Source: an uncultured Olsenella sp. (lineage in GTDB: Bacteria > Actinomycetota > Coriobacteriia > Coriobacteriales > Atopobiaceae). From it: DNA of 34,260 bases. The position numbers and the translations under genes are program-made. Where the stretch lies: positions 1 to 34,260 of the forward strand of contig OMVJ01000023.1 of assembly GCA_900314495.1 (NCBI GenBank), written 5' to 3'. Of this stretch, positions 1-8,453 are shown in pieces. Position 1 is the stretch's first letter. Every line of letters starts with the position of its first letter. Under the pieces are notes generated by a model. The model was given only the letters and a program-made list of their open reading frames with translations, was not told where the DNA came from and searched no databases.

Positions 1-1
1 C

Positions 2-253
2 ATAGCGGAGTTCGCGCGCACGGGCCTGGTGCCGCGCCTGCCCACGGCCGTGCTGGCCGCCGTGCTCATGGTGCTGGCGGCCCTCTTCCTGGCCTGCGGA
101 CTCGTGCTGGACACGGAGGTCAAGGCGTCCCGCCGCGCCTGGGAGCTGGAGGTCATGCGCGAGTACGAGGAGGAGCGCGCCCGTGCGGCCAGGAGGCGCG
201 CACGCGAGCGCCGTGCCCGGGAGTGCGCCGAATCCGCGGGCGAGGGAGCGTAG
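2..253 (+). CDS. C-terminal end of a membrane-linked glycosyltransferase (partial)
   Basis: The frame is open from the left edge of the window and stops at 253, so only the last 83 or so residues are visible. They start with IAEFARTGLVPRLPT, continue as one strongly hydrophobic membrane segment (about VLAAVLMVLAALFLACGLVL), then a short linker, and end in a very basic and acidic Arg/Glu-rich tail that is probably a cytoplasmic helix. This order is familiar from the C-terminus of GT2 glycosyltransferases that carry one or two transmembrane helices after the catalytic domain. The catalytic part lies outside the window, so the family call rests on the tail and on the GT2 gene that follows 48 bases later. 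An internal GTG at 29 should not be taken as the start. Confidence 0.55.
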   Translation: MAEFARTGLVPRLPTAVLAAVLMVLAALFLACGLVLDTEVKASRRAWELEVMREYEEERARAARRRARERRARECAESAGEGA

Positions 254-301
254 CCGCTACTTGTTCGGTTGTGTTTAAGCAGAAAGGTGAGCAGGAGGTC
301 T

Positions 302-1231
302 ATGTCGCTCATTGAGAGCACGTTTGTTGATAGCTGCCCTCGCGTTGCGGTGGCCATGTCCACCTACAACGGCGAAAAGTACGTGGCGGAGCAGCTGGAC
401 AGCATCCTTGCTCAGGACTATCCACAGGTGGACATCTTCGTGCGCGATGACGGCTCTCCCCACGAGGAGTGCCGTGCGGTGCTGCGCCAGTACGCGGACC
501 GCGGCGATGTCACTCTTCTCTGCGGGGAGAACATGGGTGTTGTCGCGTCCTTCCTTTCGGTCATCGCCGCGGTACCGGCTGAGTACGACTACATCTCAGT
601 CGCGGACCAGGATGACGTGTGGTATCCCAACAAAATTTCCCGTGCGGTCAGCGTGCTGCAACAGAAGGACAACACGCTTCCCCAGGCTTATGTGGCGGAG
701 TATCGCTACTGCGACGGGGACATGCACCCCGGCGAGCGCTCCCACCTCAACAAGCGGGGCGTGGGCTTCGCGGACATGCTGTACGAGAACGTGACCTCTG
801 GCAACACCATGGTCATCAACCGCGCGCTGGCCCAGCGCGTCAACGCTGCTGGTCCTACGGGCGTCTACACGCACGACTGGTGGCTGAGCCTGGCGGCATC
901 CGCGCTGGGGGAGCTCACTTTCGACGACTTCATCTGCTTGGACTACCGTCGCACCGGCAACAACGCGAGCGCCTCTGGCGCGGGCGCCAAGGCAATCATG
1001 GCCAACCGCATCAAGCGCTACGTGCAGGGCGACGAGCTGAGCAAGGTCACGGAGCAGCTGCTGCGCCTCCGCCAGCTGTGGGGTGACGAGCTTCCGCCAG
1101 ACAAGCGCGAGCTGCTGGATAAGTTCCTGGATGGCGGCCGCGCGGTCAAGGCGTTCGCCCACACGCGCCTGCGGCAGACCACTGGCGGAGAGCTCGCACT
1201 CAGGTTGCTGTTCCTGGCGGGGAAGCTGTAA
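302..1231 (+). CDS. GT2-family glycosyltransferase (rhamnosyltransferase-like)
   Basis: Cytoplasmic family 2 glycosyltransferase of 309 residues, expected to move a sugar from a nucleotide donor onto a growing glycan. The N-terminus holds the GT-A nucleotide-binding start (VAVAMSTYNGEKYVAEQLDS), then the first acidic motif VRDDGS, then the metal-binding ADQDDVWYPNK, which is typical of the rhamnosyltransferase-like subgroup (RfbF/WbbL type). A later HDWW motif matches the acceptor-side HDWW of the same subgroup. No membrane segment is seen. I chose ATG 302 because AGGAGG sits at 293-298, although the 3-base spacing is short; GTG 287 and TTG 269 are in-frame alternatives. It follows the truncated GT gene by 48 bases in the same direction, so both may belong to one transcript. 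It converges with the DUF2304 gene after 10 bases. Sugar and acceptor cannot be read from the sequence. Confidence 0.88.
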   Translation: MSLIESTFVDSCPRVAVAMSTYNGEKYVAEQLDSILAQDYPQVDIFVRDDGSPHEECRAVLRQYADRGDVTLLCGENMGVVASFLSVIAAVPAEYDYISVADQDDVWYPNKISRAVSVLQQKDNTLPQAYVAEYRYCDGDMHPGERSHLNKRGVGFADMLYENVTSGNTMVINRALAQRVNAAGPTGVYTHDWWLSLAASALGELTFDDFICLDYRRTGNNASASGAGAKAIMANRIKRYVQGDELSKVTEQLLRLRQLWGDELPPDKRELLDKFLDGGRAVKAFAHTRLRQTTGGELALRLLFLAGKL

Positions 1232-1241
1232 TGGCGCTTGC

Positions 1242-1649
1242 CTATTCCTGCTTCTCACCCGCGTCCTCGCGCTGGGCTGCCTTGCGCTGAGCATGCATAC
1301 GACGGCGGTCCGCGTCGTCGAGGCGCTTCTCGGTCAGGCCGTGCTCCTGTGAGAGCTCCTCAACCTTGTGGCGCAGAAGCGATACCTCGCAGGAGAGTGA
1401 GAACAGCTTGATGAGCAGCAAGCCGACGATGATCAGGAACACGAAGTTGCTGGCGCTCATGAAGCCGAGCGCATAGGCGAGTCTGATGATTCCGTGGGGG
1501 AAGACTGCTGCAAGAACGATCAGGATGCCAAGGATGAGCCAGTAGATGGCGTCCTGCATCAGGATCTTGTCCTTCTTCACGCGCTTGGCAATGGTGTAGA
1601 AGACGATCAGGGCTCCGATGATGAGAAGAACGCGAGTGATGGTAGGCAT
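1242..1649 (-). CDS. DUF2304 family small membrane protein
   Basis: A 135-residue protein with an N-terminal membrane segment (LLIIGALIVFYTIA), a basic loop, then two more hydrophobic helices (IYWLILGILIVLAAVFP and ASNFVFLIIVGLLLIKLF), and a charged C-terminal coiled-coil-like tail (residues about 88-135, rich in Glu, Arg and Lys). Size and layout fit DUF2304. Genes of this family commonly sit directly beside a dolichol-phosphate-mannose-synthase-like GT2, exactly as here: the GT2 stop lies 9 bases before this start. A role as membrane partner of that GT2, helping to make or flip a polyprenyl-phosphate sugar, is inference from this pairing. The end is 10 bases from the stop of the convergent GT2 gene, with no clear terminator between. 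Confidence 0.8.
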   Translation of the reverse strand: MPTITRVLLIIGALIVFYTIAKRVKKDKILMQDAIYWLILGILIVLAAVFPHGIIRLAYALGFMSASNFVFLIIVGLLLIKLFSLSCEVSLLRHKVEELSQEHGLTEKRLDDADRRRMHAQRKAAQREDAGEKQE

Positions 1650-1658
1650 GGTCTTCTC

Positions 1659-2342
1659 CTAACGAAGCCACTGGAAGAGCAGGATGGAGACGCAGGTACG
1701 CGCCATGTAGCGAATGGCGTTGCCGAGCTTGAGGTAGGACTCGCCGCCCTGGCGCTCGCGCATGGTGCAGGGAACCTCCACCACGGTGCCGCCCTTGCGG
1801 GCAACGTAGGCAACGGTGTCGGGCTCTGGTGCGACGTCGAAGCCCGTGGCAAAGAAGCGAATCATGCGGCGGTTGTACATGCGCATCCCGCTGGTGGGGT
1901 CCGTGATCTTGGTGCCCGTGGTGAGCTTGATGAGCCCGCTGATGAGATGCGATCCCACGCCGCGCGCTCCGCTTGGCTTGACGGTGCCGTCCAGGTAGCG
2001 AGAGGCTATCACGATGTCTGCATTCTGCTCCTGCATGGTGCGGGCCATGAGGGGGACGTATTCAGGCAGGTGCTGGCCGTCCGCGTCAATCTGCACGGCG
2101 GCGTCGTAGCCATGACGCAGTGCGTACTTCATGCCGGTGCGAACGCCCGAGGTCAAGCCGCAGTTGACGGGCAGGGTGACACCGTTTATGCGGTTCTTAC
2201 GCATGATGGCGGCAGTTCCATCGGAAGACCCATCGTTTACCACCAGGTAGTCGATATCTGGGCAGGTCTCTCGCAGGAGGGAAACCGTGCCCATGAGGGC
2301 TTCTTCCTCGTTGTACGCCGGAATGATGGCGAGGACCTTCAT
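1659..2342 (-). CDS. GT2 glycosyltransferase, dolichol-phosphate mannose synthase-like
   Basis: A 227-residue GT-A enzyme. MKVLAIIPAYNEEEAL opens the nucleotide-binding fold, LVVNDGSSDGTA is the first acidic loop, and AVQIDADGQHLPEY is the DXD metal site of the DPM1/DPG-synthase group. The GLTSGVRTGMKYAL segment is also typical. No C-terminal membrane helices are present, so it resembles the short DPM1 form that needs a separate membrane partner; the next gene (DUF2304) may be that partner. The expected reaction is transfer of a hexose from NDP-sugar to a polyprenyl phosphate on the inner membrane face. ATG 2342 is chosen because the family's MKVLAIIPAYNE start falls here and AAAGGG lies just upstream; the open frame extends to 2426 but those residues are atypical. 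Sugar specificity is not readable. Confidence 0.88.
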   Translation of the reverse strand: MKVLAIIPAYNEEEALMGTVSLLRETCPDIDYLVVNDGSSDGTAAIMRKNRINGVTLPVNCGLTSGVRTGMKYALRHGYDAAVQIDADGQHLPEYVPLMARTMQEQNADIVIASRYLDGTVKPSGARGVGSHLISGLIKLTTGTKITDPTSGMRMYNRRMIRFFATGFDVAPEPDTVAYVARKGGTVVEVPCTMRERQGGESYLKLGNAIRYMARTCVSILLFQWLR

Positions 2343-2367
2343 ATTGAACCCTTTTGTCGGAAGGCAG

Positions 2368-2391
2368 GCGAAGCCGTTGGGTGGGCTTCGC
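2368..2391 (-). other. Leader hairpin before the GT2-DUF2304 pair
   Basis: GCGAAGCC at 2368-2375 pairs perfectly with GGCTTCGC at 2384-2391 around an 8-base loop. It lies 25 bases before ATG 2342 and would form at the very 5' end of a transcript started from the candidate promoter at 2400-2426. It could stabilise the mRNA or attenuate it. There is no T-run, so it is not a standard terminator. Confidence 0.4.
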
Positions 2392-2399
2392 GTTTCAGT

Positions 2400-2426
2400 C
2401 TTGTACAGTCTAGCAGGTGCTGGCAA
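2400..2426 (-). promoter_or_regulatory. Candidate promoter for GT2-DUF2304
   Basis: On the minus strand TTGCCA (2421-2426) is followed after 15 bases by TACAAG (2400-2405). The first matches the -35 consensus at 4 of 6 bases and the second the -10 at 4 of 6, but the spacing is short. Position relative to the gene start is reasonable. Confidence 0.25.
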
Positions 2427-2563
2427 GTTTGCTTAAAGGTCCATGCGTTCTTGCGGATAGAACAAAGCCGGTCGCCAATGGGAATCCCGGCGGCCCGCTG
2501 GTCGGCATCTTTGGGATTGTGTCAGTTTGTAGCGACTCTTCAGACTCTGCAATTCTGGTGCCA

Positions 2564-2572
2564 TGCTATAGT
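2564..2572 (+). promoter_or_regulatory. Candidate extended -10 promoter for the first L,D-transpeptidase gene
   Basis: TGC TATAGT at 2564-2572 has the TGn extension plus a 5 of 6 match to TATAAT. No good -35 lies 16-18 bases upstream, which is tolerated by extended -10 promoters. It would give a leader of about 60 bases before ATG 2640. Confidence 0.4.
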
Positions 2573-2639
2573 TTCGTGTCATGTATCTTGCAGCAAGCTT
2601 GCCATATGAGTCTTGGCAGACCATTTGGAGGATAGAAAG

Positions 2640-4523
2640 ATGTTGAACATGAAGTTGGGCAGTACGGCGCTGGGGGCGCGCTTCGCAGGGCTTGGTGTGG
2701 CAACCGCCCTCGCCCTTTCTGTTTCCGTGGTGCCTGGTATCGCCCTTGCCGACGAGGCAGATGCCCCAGCGGTGACCGAGCCAGCACCAATCGAGCAGGT
2801 TGTTGCTGCCGACGTGACCCCTGAGGCAGTAGTCGCAGATGCCATGCTTCCCGCCACGGAAGAAGCCCCCGCATCGGAGGTAGCGCAGGCGACCGAGCAG
2901 GCCGAGCCTATGACCGAGCAACCCTTCCAGATGACCGAGTCAGCCTCTTCCGAAACGACTTCCGAGGGCAATGGAGAGACGACGAACCCTGAGAAGACCA
3001 CCACTGAGGTGACGGATGACCCCGCCACTAAGGGCGAGGAGGACGTCAAGCCTGCCGCAGAGGAGGACCCGAAGGGCTCTGAGGAGACTGGCGCCGACGC
3101 TCAGAAGGACTCTGCGGAGAAGCAGACTACGGAATCCGATGTTACGAAGGCAGAAGCGACTGAGGTGACTGGCGCCACGAAGACCGCCGAGGATGCTCCT
3201 GCTGCTACCGTCGAGGCAGCGCGCAAGCTGACGAACGTCTACCGAGTGTACAACCCAAACTCCGGCGAGCACTTCTTCACGGCGAGCGAGGGCGAGGCAC
3301 TGCACCTCTCTAGCATTGGCTGGCGTTGGGAGGGCATTGCCTACGAATGTGATGCTGCTAGTGGCGCTGCGGTGTACCGCGTTTACAACCCTAATGCCGG
3401 CGCTCACTTCTACACTACCAACAAAGGCGAGGCGAATCACCTTGTCTCCGTGGGGTGGAAGCGCGAGGGCATTGCCTGGTACTCCACGGGCAGCAACCAG
3501 CTCTACCGCTTGTACAATCCCAACTCGCCCATTGGCGAGCATCTGTATACCGTCAGCGCGGCAGAGCGTGACTCTGTGCGTGCTGCAGGTTGGCGCTACG
3601 AGGGTCTTGCCTGGTCCGTGGTTGCCGGCCACATCCCCATCGCGCCCAGGTGGACCATTTCCCCTGCGTGGGGCAGCCAGGAGCGTTATTGGATTCAGTC
3701 CAACGGTCAGTTCGCCAAGAACCGCTACATCGAGGCATCCGAGGGCTCTGGCTACCGTGCCTATGCTACGAGCAGTGGTGCCGTTGTGCGCAACAAGACC
3801 AAAGTTGGCGGTGGCGTCATGTTCGCCGACAACAATGGCCGCCTGAAGACGGTCAAGAAGGGTTGGTTGGTGACCAAGGACTTCGACGGCGCCCTGCAGC
3901 GCTACTACATCACTGACCTTGGTGGCGGTCGTATTGGCGCCAAAACGGGTTACTTTACGGTCAGTGGGACGCGCTACTATGGTTACTACAATGATGGCTA
4001 CGTTGCCCGTAATACTGTAATCGGCGATGGCAACAATGCCTACGAGGCCAACAATGACGGCGTGCTCACGGGTGCCAGCGGCTACAAGCTCGCCGGTTAT
4101 CGCTATGCAAGGAACGTCGGGTCCAGCACCGGTTGGATTGTCCTGACTGACACGGGGAATTTCCGCACCATGGTCTTCAGGAAGCGGTCTGGCAACGACC
4201 CGTGGAGCATGGAGATGGATGCTCTATGTGGCGTCGGCGCGGTTGGTATGGATACAAGCTATGGGTATCACCGCATTCTGCGCAAGCGTCCGTTTAAAGA
4301 CAACGGCTGGGAGATTGAATACTATCTCATCGACTACATCATTGTGCGCGACGAAGCGCAGAGCTATCATTCCATAATTTATCGTTCTGGTACGAACGAT
4401 AGGGTCGTAACTGGATCTGGGCTTGGTACGCGAGTCTCGCATGGCTGCATCCGCCTTCCCAAGGAGAACGTTAAGTTCATCTTTGATAACTGCCCGCTTT
4501 ACAGCTCCATCTACATTTACTAG
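2640..4523 (+). CDS. Secreted L,D-transpeptidase with DUF5648 wall-binding module
   Basis: A 627-residue exported protein. Residues 1-37 form a Sec signal peptide ending GIALA before DEAD. Residues 38-197 are an acidic, low-complexity E/T/A/P stretch, probably a wall-spanning stalk. Residues 199-328 hold three DUF5648-type repeats (YRVYNPNSGEHFFT, YRVYNPNAGAHFYT, YRLYNPNSPIGEHLYT, each ending in GW..EGIAW). Residues 340-480 resemble aromatic glucan/wall-binding repeats (YWIQSNGQFAKNRY). Residues about 497-627 are a YkuD catalytic domain with H577 and the canonical S600-H-G-C-I-R605; C603 is the expected nucleophile. The family forms 3-3 peptidoglycan crosslinks or attaches proteins to the wall. 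ATG 2640 follows GGAGG (2627-2631) at 8 bases. It is transcribed alone, divergent from the GT2-DUF2304 pair, and ends at a strong terminator. Confidence 0.88.
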   Translation: MLNMKLGSTALGARFAGLGVATALALSVSVVPGIALADEADAPAVTEPAPIEQVVAADVTPEAVVADAMLPATEEAPASEVAQATEQAEPMTEQPFQMTESASSETTSEGNGETTNPEKTTTEVTDDPATKGEEDVKPAAEEDPKGSEETGADAQKDSAEKQTTESDVTKAEATEVTGATKTAEDAPAATVEAARKLTNVYRVYNPNSGEHFFTASEGEALHLSSIGWRWEGIAYECDAASGAAVYRVYNPNAGAHFYTTNKGEANHLVSVGWKREGIAWYSTGSNQLYRLYNPNSPIGEHLYTVSAAERDSVRAAGWRYEGLAWSVVAGHIPIAPRWTISPAWGSQERYWIQSNGQFAKNRYIEASEGSGYRAYATSSGAVVRNKTKVGGGVMFADNNGRLKTVKKGWLVTKDFDGALQRYYITDLGGGRIGAKTGYFTVSGTRYYGYYNDGYVARNTVIGDGNNAYEANNDGVLTGASGYKLAGYRYARNVGSSTGWIVLTDTGNFRTMVFRKRSGNDPWSMEMDALCGVGAVGMDTSYGYHRILRKRPFKDNGWEIEYYLIDYIIVRDEAQSYHSIIYRSGTNDRVVTGSGLGTRVSHGCIRLPKENVKFIFDNCPLYSSIYIY

Positions 4524-4546
4524 GAAAAGAACTCTTGTCGCAAAAA

Positions 4547-4584
4547 GAGGGGCGCGCCGCGAAATGGTTCTCGGCGCGCCCTTT
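4547..4584. terminator. Bidirectional rho-independent terminator
   Basis: GGGCGCGCCG (4550-4559) pairs perfectly with CGGCGCGCCC (4572-4581) around a 12-base loop, with further G-U and A-T pairs outside. The plus strand continues TTTCTTCT; the minus strand continues CTTTTTG. It lies between the convergent L,D-transpeptidase and YfhO genes and can serve both. Confidence 0.88.
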
Positions 4585-4625
4585 CTTCTGACTGAAGCTG
4601 TTGGTGCGAGTATTGCTCTTAGTTG

Positions 4626-7142
4626 CTAATGGCTGAAGTGGCGGCCAGTCTTGAGCGTGTCTGCATCGCCTCCACTCTTGTGACGGAACGCGACGCAGCA
4701 CGCAATGCCCAGTGCAATTCCTGCGACGGAGAGTGCCCCGCCCATCTTCAGGCCAGCTGGCTTGTACTGTGCCGTCACTTGATGGGTGCCCGGGCTAATG
4801 GCGAAGCCAATGAATCCGTAGTTGGCACGGAAGGTGCGGACCGGTTGGCCGTCCACCGTTACGCTCCAGCCAGGGGTGTTGGGGATGGCAAGACAGGCCA
4901 CGGAATCCGCCAAGACATTGATGGTGCCCTCCACCCTGGAGCTCGACGTCTGATGGAACTCGCTGGGGGCGTCAAGCTGGGGCTCCGAGAATGATGGTGC
5001 TACCAGGTTAAGGCCTGCGGCAACATCATCAGGAATGATCACGCAGCCTGAGAGGAGCTGCCTGCGCTCGTCCACGGTGCTAGCCGCAGCCTCGCTCTCG
5101 GTTGCGTAGACGAAGGAGTCGGTGGCGATGTTTGCCGACCGGTTGTAGTACACATAAATATCGCCAAACTGCTTCTGCAGCTCAAGCCAGCCAAGGTCAT
5201 CCAGCGGTATCTTCGAGAGCACATAGCGCACACCCAGGAAGTTGTAGATGGGCAGCTGATCCGCGCCGAGTGTGGCATCCTGGTAGGCCGTGCCGCCCGA
5301 GATGACGTCTGGCCACACGTTGCGGTAGAAGTCGATGATGCCAGCGCTGGTTGTGGAGTTGTATGCGTTGACTCCGTTGTACCCCTGTACCATGGCATCG
5401 TTGAGGCGTGTCCAATCGCTGTACGTCTTAACCACTCGGTAGAGGTCATCGTCCATGCTACTGATGTAGTCGAGTGCAGCCCGGGTGTTGGCGTCGGCAT
5501 CGGTTGCGGCGGGGAAGTCGGAGACGTTCGAAATCCCGCGCGCGTTGGTGGCAAAGAAGCCGTCGGCGACGGGCATGCCAATGGTGACAAGGCACACGAG
5601 TGTCACAAGCGCATTGGCCATTCTGCCGCCGGAGTGCCTTGCGCCGAGAACCAGCAGCGTCAGCAGGAGTACGGTCCCAACCAGGAAAACCGCGCTCATC
5701 AGGCGGCCGTCCATCGCGACGGATGCAGACCAAAGGATGGCTGCAAGGGTGACGACCGCAGCGACAACGAGCTCAGGCCAGCAAATCATGCGCTCGGACA
5801 CGACCTTCTCCCAGCCGCAGGCGCAGCCGATGAGCAGCGGGAAGATGATGGCAAAGCTGCCGCGGAACTTCAGGTCGAAGGCGCTGGAAAGGGCGGGCAA
5901 GAAGAAGTTCACGCAGAACAGAACGGTCAGCAGCATCGTAATGCCGGCGAGCACGCGGTCCCGGCCAGTACCGTGGCGGAACACATGCCCCAACGCCTGG
6001 CTGCACAGGATGAGGGAGCCTCCGCCCACGCCTACAGTTACGAATTCGTAGCTGTTCATGAGGTAGGCGTAGGAGTCATCGTAGGGAACGATGAACTGCG
6101 GGAATATGCCGCCGGTCTCCACAAGGCTGCTGCCCAGGATGCGACTAAGGATTAGGGGAAGCCACTGCAGTGGCACAAAACCGGTAAGGTAACGCACGAA
6201 GCGTTGGGAGAAGCTCATACCGCCCGCGCCAGTCACGCGCGAGGAATCTCCAAGAATCAGGAGTGAGTAGGGTACGAGAAGAACGCACGAGGCCAGGAGG
6301 CCGCAGACCACGGGAAGGGCGACCCTGCCCACCATGCGAAGGTAGCCGGTGCTTGCCTCGTGCGAAACATGCCCCGCGCGGATAAGGGTGTATGCCACGC
6401 CAAAGAGCAGCACCATATAGCCGGAGTATACGCCCATGAGCACGCTTGCCGACGTGACGAGCATGACGCCCAGGAACTGCGCCGTGCCCTGGCGCTCCAT
6501 CAGGAGCTCGACGACAAGTGCCAGCAGTGCCGAGAGCACGTATACGGCACCGAGCCAGTAGTGCTGGCCCCACAGGACCAGCCAACCGCCAAACGCGAAG
6601 AGCGACCCGCCCAGCACGCGCGAGAGCGGAGCCCTGCAGTAGAAGGTGAGCAGATGGTCAAAGAGCAGGCCGGCAATCAGGAGTTTGAGTACTTGCCCCA
6701 GCGCGAGTACACGGCCCAGTCGCTGCGTGTCAAGCAACAGGGCCAGCGGAATGGTGACCAGATTGAAGGGGTCGTTCATCCAAGAACCATAGGCCACGAA
6801 GGCGCTGCCCAGGCCGTAGTGGAAGTCCCAGAGACCCCAGGTGCCAGACTGAATGCCGCGAATGTAGTCCAGGTAGAAGGGTACGTACTGCTCCAGCGTG
6901 TCGGAACCCACGTCCCAGTACCCAAAGCGAAAGCTGCCGAAGAGGCAATTCCAATAGATTGCGAGTGCGCCTAGCACTATGATGCCTGCCAGCAGCAGAA
7001 ACTCGCTTGCGGGTCGCTTGCGGGTGTCATGCTGCTGTGCAAGCGTGGGTACCAGGAGGGTTCCCACGAGGGCAAGAACCACAGCCGCAAGTGCGATACC
7101 GACTAAATATAGGTAGTTCGACCAGTCCATGATTGCTCGCAT
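4626..7142 (-). CDS. YfhO family multi-pass membrane protein (putative GT-C glycosyltransferase)
   Basis: An 838-residue protein with a dozen or so hydrophobic helices through the first ~540 residues, a large polar segment (about 540-800) and a final helix near the C-terminus. After the second helix comes the family signature region FGYWDVGSDTLEQYVPFYLD followed by GLGSAFVAYGSWMNDPFN, matching Pfam YfhO. Bacillus YfhO and relatives add sugars to lipoteichoic acid or other surface polymers from polyprenyl-phosphate sugars outside the membrane; the exact substrate here is unknown. The acidic residues of the first outer loop are candidates for the GT-C catalytic Asp. ATG 7142 gives the longest form; ATG 7130 is equally possible, and neither has a clear ribosome-binding site. 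The gene is divergent from wecE and ends at the shared terminator near 4565. Confidence 0.85.
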   Translation of the reverse strand: MRAIMDWSNYLYLVGIALAAVVLALVGTLLVPTLAQQHDTRKRPASEFLLLAGIIVLGALAIYWNCLFGSFRFGYWDVGSDTLEQYVPFYLDYIRGIQSGTWGLWDFHYGLGSAFVAYGSWMNDPFNLVTIPLALLLDTQRLGRVLALGQVLKLLIAGLLFDHLLTFYCRAPLSRVLGGSLFAFGGWLVLWGQHYWLGAVYVLSALLALVVELLMERQGTAQFLGVMLVTSASVLMGVYSGYMVLLFGVAYTLIRAGHVSHEASTGYLRMVGRVALPVVCGLLASCVLLVPYSLLILGDSSRVTGAGGMSFSQRFVRYLTGFVPLQWLPLILSRILGSSLVETGGIFPQFIVPYDDSYAYLMNSYEFVTVGVGGGSLILCSQALGHVFRHGTGRDRVLAGITMLLTVLFCVNFFLPALSSAFDLKFRGSFAIIFPLLIGCACGWEKVVSERMICWPELVVAAVVTLAAILWSASVAMDGRLMSAVFLVGTVLLLTLLVLGARHSGGRMANALVTLVCLVTIGMPVADGFFATNARGISNVSDFPAATDADANTRAALDYISSMDDDLYRVVKTYSDWTRLNDAMVQGYNGVNAYNSTTSAGIIDFYRNVWPDVISGGTAYQDATLGADQLPIYNFLGVRYVLSKIPLDDLGWLELQKQFGDIYVYYNRSANIATDSFVYATESEAAASTVDERRQLLSGCVIIPDDVAAGLNLVAPSFSEPQLDAPSEFHQTSSSRVEGTINVLADSVACLAIPNTPGWSVTVDGQPVRTFRANYGFIGFAISPGTHQVTAQYKPAGLKMGGALSVAGIALGIACCVAFRHKSGGDADTLKTGRHFSH

Positions 7143-7286
7143 TCGTTGTGTGAACGTTTGGGCGGCTGCTGGGAAGCGCCAGTCTTGGCACTATATTCTA
7201 GGTTATTCGTGTCTCATTACGTCGCTGTGCCAGTGGCGGGTGGGCTTGTCGTTCAGTGGCATTGTGCATGCGGATTCGGAGTCTTC

Positions 7287-8423
7287 ATGATCAACTTCAA
7301 CGTGCCGCCCTATTTGGGTACAGAGATGAACTATGTGCGTGAGGCTGCGGAGGTCAACCACAAGATCTGTGGTGACGGTCCCTTCTCTCGTAGGTGCCAC
7401 ACGTGGATGGAGAACCGCTTCAGGGCAGAGAAGGTGCTCCTTACCACCAGCGGAACCTCCGCGCTGGAGATGGCGGCCGTCCTGTGCGACCTCAAGCCGG
7501 GTGACGAGGTCATCCTTCCCAGCTTCACCTTCAGCAGCACGGCAACTGCCTTCCAGGCGGTGGGTGCCACTCTGGTCTTTGTGGACGTGCGGCCCGACAC
7601 CATGAACCTGGACGAGAAGAAGATCGAGGCGGCCATCACGGACCGCACGCGCGTGATCGTGCCCGTGCACTACGCTGGCGTCGCGTGCGAGATGGACACG
7701 ATCATCAACATTGCCCGCAAGCACAACTTGCTGGTGGTGGAGGATGCCGCACAAGGCGTCATGAGCACCTACGAGGGGCGCTACCTTGGCACCATCGGCA
7801 CCTTCGGCTGCTACTCCTTCCACGAGACCAAGAACTACTCCATGGGTGAGGGCGGTGCCATTGTCATCAACAACCCGGAGTACATAGACCGGGCGGAGAT
7901 CATTCGCGAGAAGGGCACCAACCGCCAGCGCTTCTTCCGCGGCCAGGTGGACAAGTACACGTGGGTGGATCGTGGTAGCTCCTACCTGCAGAGCGACCTC
8001 AACGCCGCGTACCTGTGGGCCCAGTTGGAGCAGGCGGACAAGATCAACGACAACCGTCTGGCCACGTGGCAGTTCTATTGGAACCACCTGAAGCCCCTGG
8101 CGGACGAGGGTCTCATCGAGCTGGCGCACATTCCCACGGAGTGCACCCACAACGCGCACATGTTCTGGCTCAAGTGTGCCGACCTGCAGGAGCGCACGGC
8201 ATTCATCAGGTTCCTGAAGGAGCGTGGCGTCCAGGCAACCTTCCACTACATTCCGCTGCACAGCTCGCCGGCGGGTCTGAAGTTTGGCCGCTTCAACGGC
8301 GAGGACGAGTACACCACCAAGGAGAGCGACCGTCTGGTGCGTCTGCCCATGTACTATGGCCTTTCCGCCGCGGACCGTCAGGCCGTGGTCGATGCCGTGC
8401 TCGCCTTCTTTGAGCAGGCCTAG
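7287..8423 (+). CDS. wecE: dTDP-4-amino-4,6-dideoxygalactose transaminase (WecE/RffA type)
   Basis: A 378-residue PLP enzyme of the DegT/DnrJ/EryC1 fold. It follows E. coli WecE (from memory) along its full length: GDGPFSRRC near the start, LLTTSGTSALEMAA, PGDEVILPSFTF, VDVRPDTMN, VPVHYAGVACEMD, VVEDAAQGVMSTY, SFHETKNY with the Schiff-base lysine K182, and FHYIPLHSSPAG near the end. The family converts dTDP-4-keto-6-deoxyglucose to dTDP-Fuc4N with glutamate as amino donor. Such a sugar carries a free 4-amino group that can be acylated. ATG 7287 is chosen because it matches the family start (MI.FN.PP) and CGGAG lies 5 bases upstream. It converges with an ATP-grasp gene whose stop is 30 bases away. 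No dTDP-glucose dehydratase gene is in the window, so the precursor must come from elsewhere. Confidence 0.9.
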   Translation: MINFNVPPYLGTEMNYVREAAEVNHKICGDGPFSRRCHTWMENRFRAEKVLLTTSGTSALEMAAVLCDLKPGDEVILPSFTFSSTATAFQAVGATLVFVDVRPDTMNLDEKKIEAAITDRTRVIVPVHYAGVACEMDTIINIARKHNLLVVEDAAQGVMSTYEGRYLGTIGTFGCYSFHETKNYSMGEGGAIVINNPEYIDRAEIIREKGTNRQRFFRGQVDKYTWVDRGSSYLQSDLNAAYLWAQLEQADKINDNRLATWQFYWNHLKPLADEGLIELAHIPTECTHNAHMFWLKCADLQERTAFIRFLKERGVQATFHYIPLHSSPAGLKFGRFNGEDEYTTKESDRLVRLPMYYGLSAADRQAVVDAVLAFFEQA

Positions 8424-8436
8424 CGCCGGTTGCCGT

Positions 8437-8453
8437 GGCGGTAGCCTGCCGCC
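8437..8453. other. Short hairpin between convergent wecE and ATP-grasp genes
   Basis: GGCGGTA (8437-8443) pairs with TGCCGCC (8447-8453), with one G-U pair and a 3-base loop. It sits just past the wecE stop and touches the stop codon of the opposing gene. With no T-run it is at best a weak or rho-assisted terminator. Confidence 0.3.

Noticed and set aside
7143-7286. Promoter boxes in the gap between YfhO and wecE (TATATT, TATAGT, TTGGCA)
   Set aside because: None pairs with a good partner box at 16-18 bases on either strand.
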